Source: Amycolatopsis tucumanensis
GTDB taxonomy: Bacteria; Actinomycetota; Actinomycetes; Mycobacteriales; Pseudonocardiaceae
Reading direction: 5' to 3'
NCBI RefSeq assembly: GCF_021654135.1
Contig: NZ_JAKGSD010000001.1
Location: 62,001 to 126,000, forward strand
Length of the DNA stretch: 64,000 bases
Under the pieces are notes generated by a model. That model was given only the letters and a program-made list of their open reading frames with translations. It was not told the origin of the DNA and searched no databases. Position numbers and translations under genes: made by a program. Shown here in pieces: positions 34,953-43,797 of the stretch. Every line of letters begins with the position of its first letter. Position 1 is the stretch's first letter.

Positions 34953-36668
34953 GTGCGTATGTCTGCTGACTCTGAAACCGAGGCCCGCGCAAGAGTTCCC
35001 GAGGAGACCGGTACGGCCGGGCACCTCCCGGACGAGCACGTGCCTCCGGTCGGCGACGCGGCGGGCCCGCCGCGCACCGACCGCACGGTGTTCGGGGTCG
35101 CCGCGGCACTGGCGCTGGCGATCATCGTCTGGGGGGTCGCCTCGCCGAGCAGCCTGGCGAACATCGCGGACACCGTGCTCAACGACGCGGTCATCCCGTA
35201 CGGCGGCTGGGCGTTCGTGCTCGCCGCGAGCGGTTTCGTGGTCTTCGTCGTCGCGCTGGCGATCAGCCGCTACGGCCGCATCCGGCTGGGCCGGGACGAC
35301 GAGAAGCCCGAGTTCCGCACCGCGTCGTGGATCGCGATGATGTTCAGCGCCGGCATGGGCATCGGCCTGATGTTCTTCGGCGTGTACGAACCGGTGTCGC
35401 ACCTGGCCAGCCCGCCGCCGGGCACCGCGGCCGCCGGCTCGGACGAGGCCGTGCACACCGCGATGGCCACGACCCTGTTCCACTGGACCGTCCACCCGTG
35501 GGCGATCTACGCGGTCGTCGGGCTCGCCATCGCCTACAGCACGTTCCGCCGCGGCCGCAGCCAGCTGATCAGCTCGGTGTTCGCGCCGCTGTTCGGCAAG
35601 CGTCGCACGGAGGGCCCGCTGGGCAAGGCGATCGACGTGATGGCGATCTTCGCGACCCTGTTCGGCTCGGCCGCCTCGCTCGGCCTCGGCGCGCTGCAGG
35701 TCGGCGGCGGCATGGCGTCGGTCGGCTGGATCGACAACCCGGGCACCGGCCTGCTGGTCGGCATCATCGCGATCCTCACCGTCGCGTTCATCGCCTCGGC
35801 GGTGTCCGGCATCGCCAAGGGCATCCAGTGGCTGTCCAACATCAACATGGTGCTGGCCGCGCTGCTCGCGGTGTTCGTGCTCGTGGTCGGCCCGACGGTG
35901 CTGATCCTGAACCTGGTGCCCAGCGCGATCGGCGACTACTTCCGCGAGCTGGCCGAGATGTCCGGCCGCTCCGGCGTGACCGGCGGCGCGGAGATGCAGA
36001 CCTGGCTTTCCGGCTGGACGGTCTTCTACTGGGCCTGGTGGATCTCCTGGACCCCGTTCGTCGGCATGTTCATCGCCCGGATCTCCCGCGGCCGCACCAT
36101 CCGCCAGTTCGTCCTCGGCGTCATCGCGGTGCCGAGCGTGGTCAGCCTCGTGTGGTTCGCGATCTTCGGCGGCGCGGCCATCCAGAAGCAACGGTCCGGT
36201 GTGGACATCGCGGGCGCGGGCAGTTCCGAGTCCGCCACCTTCACGCTGCTGGAGCACCTGCCGTGGTTCGTGCCGATGGCGATCCTGGTGATGATCCTGG
36301 TGTCGATCTTCTTCGTCTCCGGCGCGGACGCCGCGTCCGTGGTGATGGGCACGTTGTCGCAGAAGGGATCGGTCAACCCGCACCGCAACGCGGTGATCTT
36401 CTGGGGTGTGCTGACCGGTGCGGTCGCGGCGGTGATGCTGCTCGTCGGCGGCGAGGACGGGCTGACCGGCCTGCAGAACCTCACCATCCTGGTGGCGGTG
36501 CCGTTCGTCGTCGTGATGATCGGGTTGTGCGTGTCGCTGTACCGGGACCTGCGCAGCGATCCGATGGTGATCCGGGAACGCGAGATGCTGCGTTCGCTGG
36601 CCGAGATCCACGAGGAGCGCACCGGCGACGAGCGCAGGCGCCGCCGCCTGCGCGCCCGCCGCACCTGA
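34953..36668 (+). CDS. BCCT-family transporter (betaine/choline/carnitine type)
   Basis: A 571-residue transporter with twelve helices and the BCCT hallmarks MFSAGMGIGLMFFGVYEPVS (about 130-149) and the Trp-rich segment FYWAWWISWTPFVGMFIARI (about 358-377). The N-terminal 45 residues are acidic and the C-terminal 35 are strongly basic (ERRRRRLRARRT), as in osmoregulated BetP-like carriers. It probably imports glycine betaine or a relative with Na+. Starts GTG 34,953 and ATG 34,959 are both possible; AAGGAGG lies about 22 bases upstream, farther than usual. Confidence 0.87.
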   Translation: MRMSADSETEARARVPEETGTAGHLPDEHVPPVGDAAGPPRTDRTVFGVAAALALAIIVWGVASPSSLANIADTVLNDAVIPYGGWAFVLAASGFVVFVVALAISRYGRIRLGRDDEKPEFRTASWIAMMFSAGMGIGLMFFGVYEPVSHLASPPPGTAAAGSDEAVHTAMATTLFHWTVHPWAIYAVVGLAIAYSTFRRGRSQLISSVFAPLFGKRRTEGPLGKAIDVMAIFATLFGSAASLGLGALQVGGGMASVGWIDNPGTGLLVGIIAILTVAFIASAVSGIAKGIQWLSNINMVLAALLAVFVLVVGPTVLILNLVPSAIGDYFRELAEMSGRSGVTGGAEMQTWLSGWTVFYWAWWISWTPFVGMFIARISRGRTIRQFVLGVIAVPSVVSLVWFAIFGGAAIQKQRSGVDIAGAGSSESATFTLLEHLPWFVPMAILVMILVSIFFVSGADAASVVMGTLSQKGSVNPHRNAVIFWGVLTGAVAAVMLLVGGEDGLTGLQNLTILVAVPFVVVMIGLCVSLYRDLRSDPMVIREREMLRSLAEIHEERTGDERRRRRLRARRT

Positions 36669-36674
36669 CGCTCC

Positions 36675-36706
36675 ACGGCCACCCGGGTTCGCGCCCGGGT
36701 GGCCGT
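36675..36706. terminator. Bidirectional hairpin terminator candidate
   Basis: ACGGCCACCCGGG (36,675-36,687) pairs perfectly with CCCGGGTGGCCGT (36,694-36,706) around a 6-base loop. It lies in the 46-bp gap between the convergent BCCT and esterase genes. There is no U-tract, which is common in high-GC actinomycetes. Confidence 0.75.
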
Positions 36707-36714
36707 CGCGCGCG

Positions 36715-37566
36715 TCAGTCGAGGCCGAGCACCTCGAGCGTCTCCGCGGCCATCTCGGCCTCGCCGAGGGCGTTCGGGTGCACCACCACCGGGTTGGTGC
36801 CCTGCAGGAACGGCTCGATCCACCGCACGCCGGCGGGCTGGCACGCGTCGTGCCCCTCGGAGGCGACGGAGAAGTCCACGTAGGTCACGCCGGTCTCCTC
36901 GGCGGCGCGGCCGACCGCGTCGTTGAGCGTGGCCTGCAGGCTGCGCAGGTACGCCACATCGCCCTCCGCGACGGGCATCTTGTCGAAGCAGCCGCCGGTC
37001 GCGGGCAGGATCCACGGGTACCCGAGGATCGCGACCTCGGCGTCAGGCGCCTTGTCGCGCACCGCTCGCAGCGCGTTCACGAGCGCCGGGTAGGTCTTGT
37101 TCCGGACGGTGTCCTCGAAGCTGGTCCCGAAGGTGTCCTTGCACGGGCTGCCCTTGCCGCCGGAGAGGATGCCGGTCGAGCCGCAGGCGAGCAGCGCGCC
37201 GATGAACACACCGCTGTCGTTGCCGCCGATGGTCATCGTGATCAGGTCGGCGCCCGCGTCGACGGCGTCCAGTTGCGGCGGCACGCCCGGGTACTGAGCG
37301 GTGCTGAAATGCCTCGTCTCCGCTGCCCCACAGGTGACGTCGGTGAGGCTCGCGCCGATCTCGTCGGCGAGGACGTGCGGGTAGTTGCGGCTGGAGCGCA
37401 GGCACAGCGGCGAAGCGTCCGGATCGGACGGTTGCACGCCGGAGGCGGCGCTGTAGGAGTCGCCCAGCGCCACGTAGTCGAGGGAATCGGCGTGGGCGGC
37501 GGGTGCGGCGGCGAAGGTCGCGGTCGCGGTGGCCGCGGCGAGGGTCGCGGCGAGTCGGCGGGGCAT
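36715..37566 (-). CDS. Secreted SGNH-hydrolase (GDSL esterase/lipase)
   Basis: A 283-residue protein with a signal peptide (about 1-26, basic start, Ala-rich core, AHA-D cleavage). It has the SGNH blocks: GDSYSAASG (Ser nucleophile, about 35-43), Gly in CGAAET, MTIGGNDSG (about 110-118) and Asp/His in VVVHPNALGEAEMA near the end. Several Cys pairs fit extracellular disulfides. It is close to Streptomyces-type secreted lipases. Substrate and role (lipid or acetyl ester) are unknown. Confidence 0.88.
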   Translation of the reverse strand: MPRRLAATLAAATATATFAAAPAAHADSLDYVALGDSYSAASGVQPSDPDASPLCLRSSRNYPHVLADEIGASLTDVTCGAAETRHFSTAQYPGVPPQLDAVDAGADLITMTIGGNDSGVFIGALLACGSTGILSGGKGSPCKDTFGTSFEDTVRNKTYPALVNALRAVRDKAPDAEVAILGYPWILPATGGCFDKMPVAEGDVAYLRSLQATLNDAVGRAAEETGVTYVDFSVASEGHDACQPAGVRWIEPFLQGTNPVVVHPNALGEAEMAAETLEVLGLD

Positions 37567-37810
37567 GGCAGGTCTCCCGGGCGTCGTTGGCGGGTGCCGG
37601 AATCTACTGGCGAGTAGGTAAGTGATCGTCCGGCATCCGGGAAACGCTTGTCAAGGAGCCGGACAGGGTGTTCCGGCTTCCTCGTGCGGTCGCGCCAAGA
37701 CTTCGCGCGCCGGGCCGTCACGGGCATGACAACTCCCGGCGCGCGCCCGGTCGTCCGGCTCGCGGCGTCCGGCGCACGGCGGTGGCCGCCGCACCCGCGA
37801 CGAGGAAGCC

Positions 37811-37942
37811 GTGATCGAGGCCGAAGCCGAAGCGCTGGAACGGCGCGTCGAACGCCGCCTGGACGCGACCCAGGCCAGGCTGGACCGGCTGGCGGCCCGC
37901 GGCGTGGATCCGCCGGCTGCCGTCCGCGACGGCGAGCGCTGA
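37811..37942 (+). CDS. Possible 43-residue coiled-coil protein
   Basis: A GTG-started frame coding for a highly charged helix (EAEAEALERRVERRLDATQA followed by RLDRLAARG) with a short Pro-containing tail. GAGGAAG lies just upstream. It is the only coding-like segment in the 450 bp between the esterase and the NAGPA-like gene. Amphipathic heptads are visible but I recognise no family, and it could be chance in GC-rich DNA. The rest of the gap shows nothing. Confidence 0.35.
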   Translation: MIEAEAEALERRVERRLDATQARLDRLAARGVDPPAAVRDGER

Positions 37943-38017
37943 GCATTCCGCTGACGTTCACCCGCGCTACGGCCTGCCGTCGGCTGTCCGTCGGGTGCCG
38001 CGGCTGGACTGCCCGGC

Positions 38018-39574
38018 GTGCTCGCGTTGAAGATCAAGGCCGCCGCCTGCCTGGCGCTCGCCGCCGCGACCCTGCCCGCCCCCGCGCAGGCCGCGCCCGA
38101 ACCCGGCTGGGGCGGGGACGGCCTGACCTGGACCACGACCGCGGTCGCGCCGGGTGTGGAGGTGCGCTCGGGCGTGCTGCAGCGGCCGACCGCGCCGTAC
38201 TGGACGGTCACCGTCGCCGCGCCCGCCACGAACGTGCTCACCGGCGCCGCCACGGTCGCCGACCTGGGCAGCGCCGAGTGGGCGTCGACGACGGCGGATC
38301 GCCTTGCGGCAGCGGGCTTTCCGGCGCGCCAGGAGGCCGTGCGCTGGCCGTCCTACACCGACACGCCCCGCGGGGTCGCGGGCGTGCGGGTGCGGACCGG
38401 GAAGTACGCCACGCAGGCCGAGGCGCAGGCCGCGGTGACCGCGCTGCGGGCGGCGGGCTTCCCGACCGCGACGGCGGCCTGGACCGGCTACGACGTGGAC
38501 CAGGCCCCGGACGCCGAGCGGGTGCACGTCGCGGTCATCGACCCGCGCGCGTTCCGCGGTTCGGTCGAGGCCTCCCACGGTGGAACGGTCGCGACGCGGG
38601 AGAAGACCTCCACCCTGGCCTCGAAACTGGGCGCGCTGGTGGCCGTCAACGGCGGGTTCTTCGTGACCTCCGACGCCGACGGGTACCAGGGCGTGCCGGC
38701 CGGGCTCGCGGCGTACGACGGGCGGCTGGAGTCGCTGTCGGCCGGTTCGCGGGCGGCGCTCGTGCTGGGGCCGGGGCGGCCGCGGATCGCGAACCTGACT
38801 TCGACGGTCACCGTCCGGTCCGGCGGGGCGACGCATGCGGTGGAGGGCGTGAACCGCAAGCCGGGTGTGCTGCGCAACTGCGGGCGGCCCGGCGCGGTGC
38901 CGACGACCGCGCCGCGCCAGGACTTCACCTGCACCAGCGCGGACGAGCTGGTGCTGTTCACCGACGCGTTCGGCGCGGCCCTGCCTGCCGGGGCGGGCAC
39001 GCAGGTCGTGCTCGACGCGTCGGGCGTGGTGGTTTCGGTGGGGGCGCGGGGCGGCGTGCTGCTGCCCGGGCAGTCGGCGGTGCAGGGCATCGGGCCGTCG
39101 GCGGACTGGCTGACCGCACACGCCGTGGCCGGGCGGCGGCTGCTGGTGGACTCGCGGGTGCGGGAGGCCTCGGGCTTTCCGACGGTGATGCCGCGTTCGG
39201 TGGTCAGCGCCGCGCCGCTGCTGCTCCGCGACGGCCGGCTCGCGGTCGACGCCGCGACCGAAGGTGTGCTGGACCCGCGGGACCTGTCGTTCGGCTACGC
39301 GTGGTCGCAGCAGCGCCAGCCGCGCACGATGGCCGGCATCGACGCGCGCGGCCGGCTGCTGCTGGTGACCGTCGACGGGCGGCAGCCCGGGGTGAGCGAG
39401 GGCGTGACGCTGGTGGAGGGCGCGCGGCTGATGCGGTCGCTCGGCGCGGTGGACGCGCTGAACCTCGACGGCGGCGGCTCCAGCGCGATGGTCGTCGCCG
39501 GAGCGGTGGTGAACAAGCCCTCGGACGCCGCGGGGGAGCGCGCGGTCGGCGACGTGGTCGCGGTGTTGCCCTGA
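38018..39574 (+). CDS. Secreted phosphodiester glycosidase (NAGPA-domain) protein with SPOR-like region
   Basis: A 518-residue protein with a signal peptide (about 1-27, ending AQAA). A SPOR-like segment is at about 95-150 (VRVRTGKYATQAEAQAAVTA). The NAGPA (DUF2233) domain is about 185-518, with LGALVAVNGGFFVTSDADG and ALNLDGGGSSAMVV as the two conserved blocks. The family removes GlcNAc from phosphodiester-linked sugars; SPOR regions bind peptidoglycan. It is probably an extracellular wall-polymer enzyme. Start GTG at 38,018. Confidence 0.84.
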   Translation: MLALKIKAAACLALAAATLPAPAQAAPEPGWGGDGLTWTTTAVAPGVEVRSGVLQRPTAPYWTVTVAAPATNVLTGAATVADLGSAEWASTTADRLAAAGFPARQEAVRWPSYTDTPRGVAGVRVRTGKYATQAEAQAAVTALRAAGFPTATAAWTGYDVDQAPDAERVHVAVIDPRAFRGSVEASHGGTVATREKTSTLASKLGALVAVNGGFFVTSDADGYQGVPAGLAAYDGRLESLSAGSRAALVLGPGRPRIANLTSTVTVRSGGATHAVEGVNRKPGVLRNCGRPGAVPTTAPRQDFTCTSADELVLFTDAFGAALPAGAGTQVVLDASGVVVSVGARGGVLLPGQSAVQGIGPSADWLTAHAVAGRRLLVDSRVREASGFPTVMPRSVVSAAPLLLRDGRLAVDAATEGVLDPRDLSFGYAWSQQRQPRTMAGIDARGRLLLVTVDGRQPGVSEGVTLVEGARLMRSLGAVDALNLDGGGSSAMVVAGAVVNKPSDAAGERAVGDVVAVLP

Positions 39575-39584
39575 GTCCCCGGGG

Positions 39585-40466
39585 TCACTCGTTTTCGGAG
39601 ATCCGGGCGGTGGTGCGCTCCCGGGCCAGAAGGTTTCGCAGGGCGGCGAGGACCTCGTCGGGCGCCTTCTCCATGACGAAGTGCCCGCCGCCCGGGATCA
39701 GGGTCAGTTCGGCACGGGGGATCCCGGCGGCGAGCTCCTCGGCGATCGTGGTGCGCAGGTAGTCGTCGCCGGTGCCCCACACGATCGCCGTGGGGCATTG
39801 GATGCCGCCCAGCCCCGCGGCGAGGTCGGCGCGGGCGGGGACGCGGTACTGGCTGAAGAAGTGCAGTACCCAGCGGGCGCCTTCGGGGTCGCGCATCCAG
39901 CCCAGGTAGTCGCCGAGGGTGGCGCGGTCGAAAACGCCGTCCCGCAACGGTTTCCGCAGGGCCGCGGAGTTGATCCCGGCCAGTGGCAGGACTTTTGCGA
40001 ACGCGCCGGCGAGCCTGCTGCGGCCGAGGAGGCCCACCAGGGTGAACACTGCGTACCAGGCGGGCACGAAGGTGCGGTGGGCGCGGCTGTTGAGGATCGC
40101 GAGCCGCCGCACGCGCCCGGGGTGGCGCTGCGTGAAGCCGAGGGCGAGGAAGCCGCCGTAGTCGTGGCCGAACAGGTTGCAGTCGGCGATCCCGAGGGCG
40201 TCCAGGGCGCGCCCGAGACGGGCGACCTCGGTGTCGTAGTCGAACCGCAGATCGGTCCGCCGTTCCGAGGCGCCCCAGCCGAGCCAGTCGAGGGCGAGGA
40301 CGCGGTGGTGCTCGGCGAGCGCCGGGATCTGGCGGCGCCAGGCGCGGTGGTTCGCGGGATAGCCGTGCACCAGGACGACGGGCTCGGCAGCGCGATCACC
40401 GAGGTCCACGTACGCGAGCCGGGCGCCGTCGACCCGCACCGAGCGCGGCTCAGCAGGCAGGGACAT
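39585..40466 (-). CDS. Alpha/beta hydrolase (Asp-nucleophile type)
   Basis: A 293-residue alpha/beta hydrolase with VVLVHGYPANHRAWRRQIPA, an Asp nucleophile in NLFGHDYGGFLALGF, and His in PGGGHFVMEKAPDEVL. It is similar to haloalkane dehalogenase and soluble epoxide hydrolases. The ATG has AGGAGGAAA upstream and follows the SnoaL-like gene by 15 bp, making a two-gene operon divergent from the TetR regulator. Confidence 0.83.
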   Translation of the reverse strand: MSLPAEPRSVRVDGARLAYVDLGDRAAEPVVLVHGYPANHRAWRRQIPALAEHHRVLALDWLGWGASERRTDLRFDYDTEVARLGRALDALGIADCNLFGHDYGGFLALGFTQRHPGRVRRLAILNSRAHRTFVPAWYAVFTLVGLLGRSRLAGAFAKVLPLAGINSAALRKPLRDGVFDRATLGDYLGWMRDPEGARWVLHFFSQYRVPARADLAAGLGGIQCPTAIVWGTGDDYLRTTIAEELAAGIPRAELTLIPGGGHFVMEKAPDEVLAALRNLLARERTTARISENE

Positions 40467-40481
40467 GGGTTTCCTCCTGGG

Positions 40482-40961
40482 TCATGCGCCGGGGCGCGTG
40501 TCCGTTCCTGGCCGGAGCGCCCGGTGCAGGGCGAGCGTGTCGAGGTAGGTGTCCTTGGTGCGCACCAGCCCGTCCCGGACGGTGATCACGTCGACACCCG
40601 CGACTTCGAGCGGCCGGCCGGTCGGCTGGAGGAGCTCGCCCCGCAGTGGGAACGGCTTCACCAGCGTCGCGCCGAAGCGGTACTGGTCGACGTACATCGC
40701 GTCGCCGACGCTCAGTGCGGTGGTGGTGAAGCGCATGTCCGGCCAGGCTTCGAGGAAGTAGCCGAACTGGGCCCGGACCGCGTCCGCTCCGGTCGCCGGT
40801 GCGAAACCCTCGGCGTGCAGGTGGAAGACCATGTCCTCGCCCTGCAGTGCCATGATCGCGTCGAGATCGCCGGCGTTCCAGGCCGCGCCGTAGCGCTCGG
40901 CGATGGTCGCGGTGTCGCGGATCTTCGCCGATTCCCTGTGCGCGTCTGCTCTCCTGCTCAC
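40482..40961 (-). CDS. SnoaL-like / NTF2-fold protein
   Basis: A 159-residue protein with the SnoaL pattern: ERYGAAWNAGDLDAIMAL, FHLHAEGFAPATGADAVRAQ, then VDVITVRDGLVRTKDTYLDT. The fold covers ester cyclases, hydrolases and isomerases. GTG at 40,961 is the start; its ribosome binding site (GAAGG) is very close. It forms an operon with the downstream hydrolase, probably repressed by the divergent TetR protein through the dyads at 41,043 and 41,091. Confidence 0.75.
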   Translation of the reverse strand: MSRRADAHRESAKIRDTATIAERYGAAWNAGDLDAIMALQGEDMVFHLHAEGFAPATGADAVRAQFGYFLEAWPDMRFTTTALSVGDAMYVDQYRFGATLVKPFPLRGELLQPTGRPLEVAGVDVITVRDGLVRTKDTYLDTLALHRALRPGTDTRPGA

Positions 40962-41042
40962 CCTTCACTCCGGAGCTTCCAGGAGATGTCCCGGGTCGTT
41001 CCTCCGGCCTGCGCTCGGCTCAGCATCCTCGCCTCCCCATTT

Positions 41043-41110
41043 CTTGCAATCGTTGCAAGAGTGGGTTCACGGTAGCAGCAGCGGGGAGTTCTTACAACGG
41101 ATGCAGGAAC
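41043..41110. promoter_or_regulatory. Paired dyads, probable TetR operator
   Basis: CTTGCAA-TCG-TTGCAAG at 41,043-41,059 is a perfect 7-bp inverted repeat. A weaker version (CTTACAACGGATGCAGG) is at 41,091-41,107, centred 48 bp away. The pair fills the divergent region between the SnoaL-like operon and the TetR gene, fitting cooperative autoregulation. Confidence 0.65.
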
Positions 41111-41117
41111 GCGTAGG

Positions 41118-41759
41118 GTGTCCGGCATGCCCACCGGTGACGTCAAGGCGCGTGATCCGCGGAAGCAGCGGACGATCGACGCCCTGCTCGCGGCGGCCGA
41201 ACAGATCTTCGCCCGCCGTCCGGTCGACGAGGTGACCGTCGAAGAGATCGCCGAGCGCGCCGGGGTCGCGGTCGGCTCGATCTACAACAACTTCGGGTCC
41301 AAGGCCGGCCTGCACGCCGCGGTCGTGGACCGGGCGCTGGACGTGGACCGCGAGTACATGGACCGCGCCTACACGCCGGACCGATCGCCGGTCGAGCAGC
41401 TCGAAGCCGCCGCCGAGCAGTACCTGCGCTTCTACCTCGAGCAGCCGGAGTTCTTCCGGATGCTCGCCTTCCCCGCACCGCTGGGGAACTACTCCGCCGC
41501 GGCCGAGACCGCCGCCCGCCTCGCGCACCGGGTGGACGAGCAGAACGCGCGCATGATCGACGCGATCGAACGCGGCATCGCGGTGGGGACGATCCGTCCG
41601 ATGGACGCGCGCAAGGCCGCGAAGGTGCTCTGGGCGAGCTGGAACGGCGTCATCAGCCTGGCTTGGCGCCCGGACGAACTGCGTGAGGACGAAGCGGGGC
41701 TGGCCGAACTGCTGTCGCTGGCGGCGGACCTCGTCGCCTGGGGTCTGCGCCGGGTCTAG
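41118..41759 (+). CDS. TetR-family transcriptional regulator
   Basis: A 213-residue regulator. The N-terminal HTH contains VTVEEIAERAGVAVGSIYNN, and the ligand domain has YLRFYLEQPEFFRMLAFPAP. GTG at 41,118 and ATG at 41,127 are both possible. It is divergent from the SnoaL-like/hydrolase operon, with a perfect palindrome in between, so it is probably their repressor. The ligand is unknown. Confidence 0.87.
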   Translation: MSGMPTGDVKARDPRKQRTIDALLAAAEQIFARRPVDEVTVEEIAERAGVAVGSIYNNFGSKAGLHAAVVDRALDVDREYMDRAYTPDRSPVEQLEAAAEQYLRFYLEQPEFFRMLAFPAPLGNYSAAAETAARLAHRVDEQNARMIDAIERGIAVGTIRPMDARKAAKVLWASWNGVISLAWRPDELREDEAGLAELLSLAADLVAWGLRRV

Positions 41760-41769
41760 TGCGCCCGGG

Positions 41770-42609
41770 TCAGGCGGCGCGGCGCAGGTCGAGGCGCTCG
41801 GGGAGCTGCCGGAAGCCGGCGGAGCGGTAGGTGGCGACGGCGGCGGTGTTGGTGCTCGGGGTGCAGACGAACGCGCACGACGAGCCGAGCTCGCGCAACG
41901 CGGCCGCCGCGGCGAGGGTGATCGCCCTGCCGTGACCGCGGCCGCGGTGGTCCCGGTGCACGCCCAGCGGCTCCAGCAGACCGGGCCTGCCGCGGCCGGC
42001 GGACCACACGGTCACCGCCGCCACCGGCGTGTCCTGGTCGTGGCCGACGAGGCACCGCGCGTCGGCGTAGGGCGGGGCCGACGCCATGTCGCGCCAGTGC
42101 TCGGCGGTGAACGTCGACCCGTTGAAGGCGGCCCGTTGCACCGCGGCACGCACGTGCGCCTGCTCCGGCCCGGTCACCTCGATCCGCAGGCCCGGGTCCG
42201 GCACGGGCTCGGCGAGGTCGCGGACCAGCGGTGTCCAGGCGTCGCCGTCGTGCCAGCCGTCGCCGCGCAGGAGGTCCTGGACCAGCGCGCCCGGCGGGGT
42301 TTCGAGGAACACCTCGCCCGCGGGCAGGACGCCGCGCTCGGGCCGGGCGAGGTCGTCGGCCAGCCGTCGCGCGAGTTCCTCGTCCCGGCGGGCGTCCGGC
42401 GCGACCGTGAGGCGCAGCAGGCCGGGTTCGTCCAGCAGCCCCACGGCGACGATCCGCCCGTCCCGGCTCCACGTCCGGACCGCCGCGGCCGTCGCGTCCG
42501 CGCCGGACCGCCAGAACCAGCCGACGTCGCCCGGGTGCAGCTGCACCGGCGCGTCGTCGTGCTGCCAGGCCCGCAGCGCGCGCACGGCGTCGTCCAGGAT
42601 GGTCGCCAT
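41770..42609 (-). CDS. GNAT-family acetyltransferase
   Basis: A 279-residue protein whose C-terminal half is a GNAT domain: LLEPLGVHRDHRGRGHGRAI is the acetyl-CoA pyrophosphate loop and CTPSTNTAAVATYRSAGF is the closing strand-helix. The N-terminal half is a diverged second GNAT-like fold, as in mycothiol-synthase-type tandem GNAT proteins, but it lacks the loop. Substrate unknown. It is convergent with TetR and divergent from the VOC gene. Confidence 0.82.
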   Translation of the reverse strand: MATILDDAVRALRAWQHDDAPVQLHPGDVGWFWRSGADATAAAVRTWSRDGRIVAVGLLDEPGLLRLTVAPDARRDEELARRLADDLARPERGVLPAGEVFLETPPGALVQDLLRGDGWHDGDAWTPLVRDLAEPVPDPGLRIEVTGPEQAHVRAAVQRAAFNGSTFTAEHWRDMASAPPYADARCLVGHDQDTPVAAVTVWSAGRGRPGLLEPLGVHRDHRGRGHGRAITLAAAAALRELGSSCAFVCTPSTNTAAVATYRSAGFRQLPERLDLRRAA

Positions 42610-42666
42610 ACCGTCGATCACACACCACCGCGCCGCCACCGCGCACCCGGTTTTACGCTGGGCCGC

Positions 42667-43002
42667 ATGGATCTCTTCGCCGGCATCTCGGTCAGCGACT
42701 ACCCGGCCGCCCGCGAGTGGTACGAGCGGCTGTTCGGGGCCGTCGCCTTCGAGCCGAACGACGTCGAGGCGGTGTGGGAGCTGGCCGAGCACCGGTACGT
42801 CTACATCGAGCACCGGCCGGAGCACGCGGGCCACGCCCAGCACACGATCTTCGTGGACGACCTCGACGAGGTGGTCGCCGGAATCGCCGGGCGGGGCCTG
42901 GAACCGGCCCAACGGGAGACCTACGACAACGGCGTCCGCAAGATCACCTACCGCGACGCGGACGGCAACGAGATCGGCTTCGGTGGCGCGCCGGTCGGGT
43001 GA
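42667..43002 (+). CDS. VOC-family (glyoxalase/bleomycin-resistance fold) protein
   Basis: A 111-residue single VOC module: MDLFAGISVSDYPAAREWYE, HTIFVDDLDEVVAGIAGRG and ITYRDADGNEIGFGG. The metal-site His and Glu are only partly kept (His58 in AQHTIF, Glu in GNEIGF). It could be an isomerase, dioxygenase or binding protein. No partner is evident. Confidence 0.78.
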   Translation: MDLFAGISVSDYPAAREWYERLFGAVAFEPNDVEAVWELAEHRYVYIEHRPEHAGHAQHTIFVDDLDEVVAGIAGRGLEPAQRETYDNGVRKITYRDADGNEIGFGGAPVG

Positions 43003-43071
43003 GCCGGGACCGACGCTACTTGTACAGTGTTCTACCATGAGTGGAAGATTCATGGATGGGTCTCGACGGTC

Positions 43072-43365
43072 GTGACAGGTCCAGTGGCGTTCACGGCAGG
43101 CGCAGGCGAGGATCCCCAAAGTGTGGGCTTCACGCCGGCCAAGGACGGCCCGGTGGTCGTGCCTGCGCAGATGCGAAACGCGGTGGGCTGGGATGGGCCG
43201 ATGGTCATGTACGTGGAGGACGGCCGCGTTGTGATCGAGCCGCGCGCGCACCTCGCCGCGCGTATCAAGCGCGAGGTCGCGGAGGCATGGCGGGGTACCG
43301 GCTCCGCTGTTGACGAACTCATTGCCGAGCGCCGGGCTGAAGCTGCCCGGGAGGCCGGCGGATGA
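43072..43365 (+). CDS. AbrB/MazE-type antitoxin of a VapBC-like pair
   Basis: A 97-residue protein with a swapped-hairpin AbrB DNA-binding domain in the middle (FTPAKDGPVVVPAQMRNAVG then MVMYVEDGRVVIEP). An Ala/Arg-rich helical tail (DELIAERRAEAAREAGG) likely wraps the toxin. GTG at 43,072 is chosen; an in-frame GTG at 43,027 would add 15 residues. It ends in ATGA with the PIN-domain gene. The promoter region has TTGTACAGTGTTCTAC, a possible self-binding dyad. Confidence 0.78.
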   Translation: MTGPVAFTAGAGEDPQSVGFTPAKDGPVVVPAQMRNAVGWDGPMVMYVEDGRVVIEPRAHLAARIKREVAEAWRGTGSAVDELIAERRAEAAREAGG

Positions 43366-43760
43366 CCGGCGACGTCGCCGTGCTGGACACGTCCGCGGTG
43401 CTTGCCTGGCTGCGGGACGAACCCGGCTCCGAGGTCGTCGATCCTGTGCTGGCCGGCGGGCAGATCTCCGCCGTCAACTGGTCGGAGCTGGCGGCCGAAC
43501 TCGCGCACCACGACGCTCCTGTGCGACGCACCCTCGATCGCCTGGTGGCGCTCGGTGTGCGTGTGGTGCCGTTCGAGGCGGCGACCGCTGTCGCCGCCGG
43601 GCAGTTGTGGAAGACCGGGAAGTCTGCCGGCTTGTCACTCGGCGATCGGGCGTGCCTGGCGAAAGCCTCCGTTGTCGACGGCACCGCGACGGTGTTCACG
43701 GCCGACGCCGCCTGGGCTGATCTCGATGGCATCGACACGCCGATGAAGCTCATCCGCTGA
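43362..43760 (+). CDS. PIN-domain ribonuclease toxin (VapC-type)
   Basis: A 132-residue PIN protein with the four acidic positions in order: Asp9 (AVLDTSAVLAWL), Glu42 (VNWSELAAEL), Asp95 (SLGDRACLAKA) and Asp114 (TVFTADAAW). VapC proteins cut tRNA or rRNA and are held off by the antitoxin. The ATGA overlap with the AbrB gene gives the usual coupled toxin-antitoxin arrangement. Confidence 0.85.
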   Translation: MTGDVAVLDTSAVLAWLRDEPGSEVVDPVLAGGQISAVNWSELAAELAHHDAPVRRTLDRLVALGVRVVPFEAATAVAAGQLWKTGKSAGLSLGDRACLAKASVVDGTATVFTADAAWADLDGIDTPMKLIR

Positions 43761-43797
43761 CACCCTGCGGCGTCGGCGGGGGTGCGGGAACGTGCGC

